Assembly: GCA_937871155.1 (NCBI GenBank) | Contig: CALMXV010000097.1 | Span: 1 to 6,972 of the forward strand | Source of the DNA: an uncultured Taibaiella sp. | Lineage (GTDB): Bacteria; Bacteroidota; Bacteroidia; Chitinophagales; Chitinophagaceae | Length of the DNA: 6,972 nt | Reading direction: 5' to 3' | Shown here: positions 5,755-6,972 of the stretch, piece after piece | How the letters are laid out: the number at the start of each line of letters is the position of its first letter | How positions within the stretch are numbered: the stretch's first letter is position 1 | Notes under the pieces: model-generated | Seen by the model: only the letters and a program-made list of their open reading frames with translations | Databases searched by the model: none | Told to the model about the DNA's origin: nothing | Made by a program: the position numbers and the translations under genes

Positions 5755-6832
5755 ACTTTACGATTCGCACGACGAAACGTTATATTCCCAGTTAGCCTTT
5801 CTTAAATCCGGAGGCTATGCTACTACCTTGATGATATCAGACAGAAAGCAAGAGGCTATAGAAGATTACCTCACCGATGAGCAACGATTTTTTACCTACT
5901 GCACGGGCAAGAAAGGATGGGCATGGTGGAAAGAATTGCGACGCATAAGAAACTATATCATCAAAGAAAAATTTGACCTGGTCATTTTTAATACAGCTCA
6001 TGGCAATACTATTCGAAACCTTTGTCTGATGCCATTTCCGAAATCAATTCAGTTTTTTGGAACCTTACACGGCGTCAATAAATTGGTGGGAAGTGTTACA
6101 CAAAAATTGATTTCCACTAGGGTTAAAAACTATTTTCTTCTCAGCCATTATATGCAAGATAAAGCGATGCGCTTACCACATGAAGGTCTTCGGTTCGCAG
6201 TGTTTTATCCCATGTTTCATCCGGATTTTCCAAAAGTAGATGTACCTATAAAACCGGCAAATGAACTGTGGATTGCTATACCCGGTGCGGTTGAGTTTAA
6301 AAGAAGAGATTACACCAGCTTATTACAAAGCTTTGCATCCCTACCTGAAAAACCTAAACTAAAATTTGTAGTCTTAGGCAATGGCAATCATAAAGAAGGG
6401 AATGGTATAGAAGTGCAAGAAATGGTAAAGACATTGGGTGTCGAACAACATTTTATCTTCTTTCATTCATTTGTCAATAATCCTACCTTCCATAGCTATC
6501 TACAAGCTTGTGATGCGGTACTCCCTTTGATACACCCTATCAATGCGGATATGGAGAAGTACTTGGAAAACCAAATTAGTGGCAGTTACAATTTAGCCTT
6601 CTGCTATCATTTACCCTTGTTGTTGCATGATTATTTTAGTCGCTATCAGGAAGACTTTGGAGACTGTGCTCTATTTTATAACTTAGAAAATATGAGTAAG
6701 CTATTAGAAACCTTACCTCAAAAGTTGCAACAAGGAATTAGACCATTTTATACAACACCTAAATGGACATTTGAACAACAGGCTAGGCAGTATTTGGATT
6801 TTTTGCGATTAAGATTGGTTGAGTTTGTTTAG
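5717..6832 (+). CDS. GT-B fold glycosyltransferase-like protein
   Basis: 371 residues without signal peptide or clear membrane segment. The N-terminal half opens with a Rossmann strand (PKVALVELYDSHDETLYSQL), then FDLVIFNTAHG (86-96) and FFGTLHG (113-119), as in acceptor-side domains of GT-B enzymes. The C-terminal half starts with IAIPGAVEFKRRDYTSLLQ (186-204), then FVVLGNGN (217-224), a helix-strand pair ending HFIFFHSFV, and a donor-side segment YLQACDAVLPLIHP (261-274) with YLENQISGSYNLAF (282-295) and HLPLLLHDYF (298-307). This resembles GT4-like enzymes whose usual E-x7-E motif is replaced by an ISGS-type motif. It likely transfers a nucleotide-activated sugar to a cell-surface glycan, but donor and acceptor are unknown. 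It stands alone, not in a visible polysaccharide cluster. ATG 5717 is the first usable in-frame start after the stop at 5663-5665. Confidence 0.75.
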   Translation: MCAAQQPKVALVELYDSHDETLYSQLAFLKSGGYATTLMISDRKQEAIEDYLTDEQRFFTYCTGKKGWAWWKELRRIRNYIIKEKFDLVIFNTAHGNTIRNLCLMPFPKSIQFFGTLHGVNKLVGSVTQKLISTRVKNYFLLSHYMQDKAMRLPHEGLRFAVFYPMFHPDFPKVDVPIKPANELWIAIPGAVEFKRRDYTSLLQSFASLPEKPKLKFVVLGNGNHKEGNGIEVQEMVKTLGVEQHFIFFHSFVNNPTFHSYLQACDAVLPLIHPINADMEKYLENQISGSYNLAFCYHLPLLLHDYFSRYQEDFGDCALFYNLENMSKLLETLPQKLQQGIRPFYTTPKWTFEQQARQYLDFLRLRLVEFV

Positions 6833-6913
6833 TAGTGTTACTTAATAATTTTGTTGAAGAATTTTTTTATTACGTTTAGTTTATGATGATACTTTCACGC
6901 AATAATAAGTTGC

Positions 6914-6943
6914 TTGTTTTTCAAAATCTTATTCCTATCTTTA
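6914..6943 (+). promoter_or_regulatory. Bacteroidota-type promoter candidate for a gene beyond the right edge
   Basis: TTG at 6914-6916, a 19-base spacer and TATCTTTA at 6936-6943 fit the TTG/TAnnTTTG pattern with one mismatch in the -7 box. Transcription would start near 6950 and run out of the window. A 12-base palindrome, TAAGTTAACTTA (6948-6959), lies at the expected start site. No convincing terminator for the glycosyltransferase was seen in 6833-6913, only a T run at 6862-6868. Confidence 0.45.
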
Positions 6944-6972
6944 ACTATAAGTTAACTTAAAAAACAAATCAA

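Noticed and set aside
5662..5760. Frameshift joining the signal-peptide-like ORF to the glycosyltransferase
   Set aside because: The glycosyltransferase already has a normal Rossmann N-terminus from ATG 5717, and an exported GT-B enzyme would lack nucleotide sugar. A sequencing error is not needed to explain the data.
6883..6960. 25-codon plus-strand ORF starting MMILSRNNK
   Set aside because: It overlaps the promoter candidate, has no recognisable features and is of a length expected by chance.
1..6972. CRISPR array, insertion sequence or phage element
   Set aside because: No regularly spaced direct repeats, transposase, integrase or terminal inverted repeats were seen.

Overview
The window is A+T-rich bacterial DNA that looks like an ordinary chromosomal stretch of a Bacteroidota species. 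I place it roughly among the Chitinophagia, Sphingobacteriia or Flavobacteriia, but the exact class is inference. Three things support this. First, a secreted beta-propeller protein ends in a type IX secretion (Por) type A sorting domain. Second, no gene has an evident Shine-Dalgarno sequence. Third, several intergenic sites resemble the Bacteroidota promoter (TTG, about 19 bases, TAnnTTTG). I see no mobile element, CRISPR array, rRNA or tRNA.

Layout: (1) 1-1577, minus strand: a membrane-anchored, FMN- and 3Fe-4S-binding glutamate synthase-like protein, missing only its last few residues at the left edge. (2) 1664-2038, minus strand: a small Rnk-like member of the GreA/GreB family, 86 bases upstream of (1) and probably co-transcribed with it. 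(3) 2039-2454: a 416-base divergent intergenic region with several inverted repeats. These include a 12-base perfect palindrome, a GC-rich long-loop stem, a hairpin followed by a T run, and a 10+10 dyad close to the next gene. (4) 2455-4080, plus strand: a secreted protein of eight repeats, each combining a calcium loop (FG-GAP type) with a PQQ-like beta-strand motif, followed by a type IX sorting domain. (5) 4081-4177: a strong hairpin terminator between convergent genes. (6) 4178-5548, minus strand: a complete M20-family metallodipeptidase with its metal ligands intact. (7) 5549-5716: a divergent promoter region. (8) 5717-6832, plus strand: a lone GT-B-fold glycosyltransferase. (9) 6833-6972: a non-coding tail with a good promoter candidate for a gene beyond the right edge.

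The genes do not form one pathway. They are a mix of nitrogen metabolism, transcription, peptide turnover, cell-surface and glycan functions in separate transcription units. I did not find a convincing new multi-gene system. The items most worth a second look are the structured intergenic region before the propeller gene, the short upstream ORFs that overlap or abut four of the five start codons, and the one degenerate blade of the propeller.
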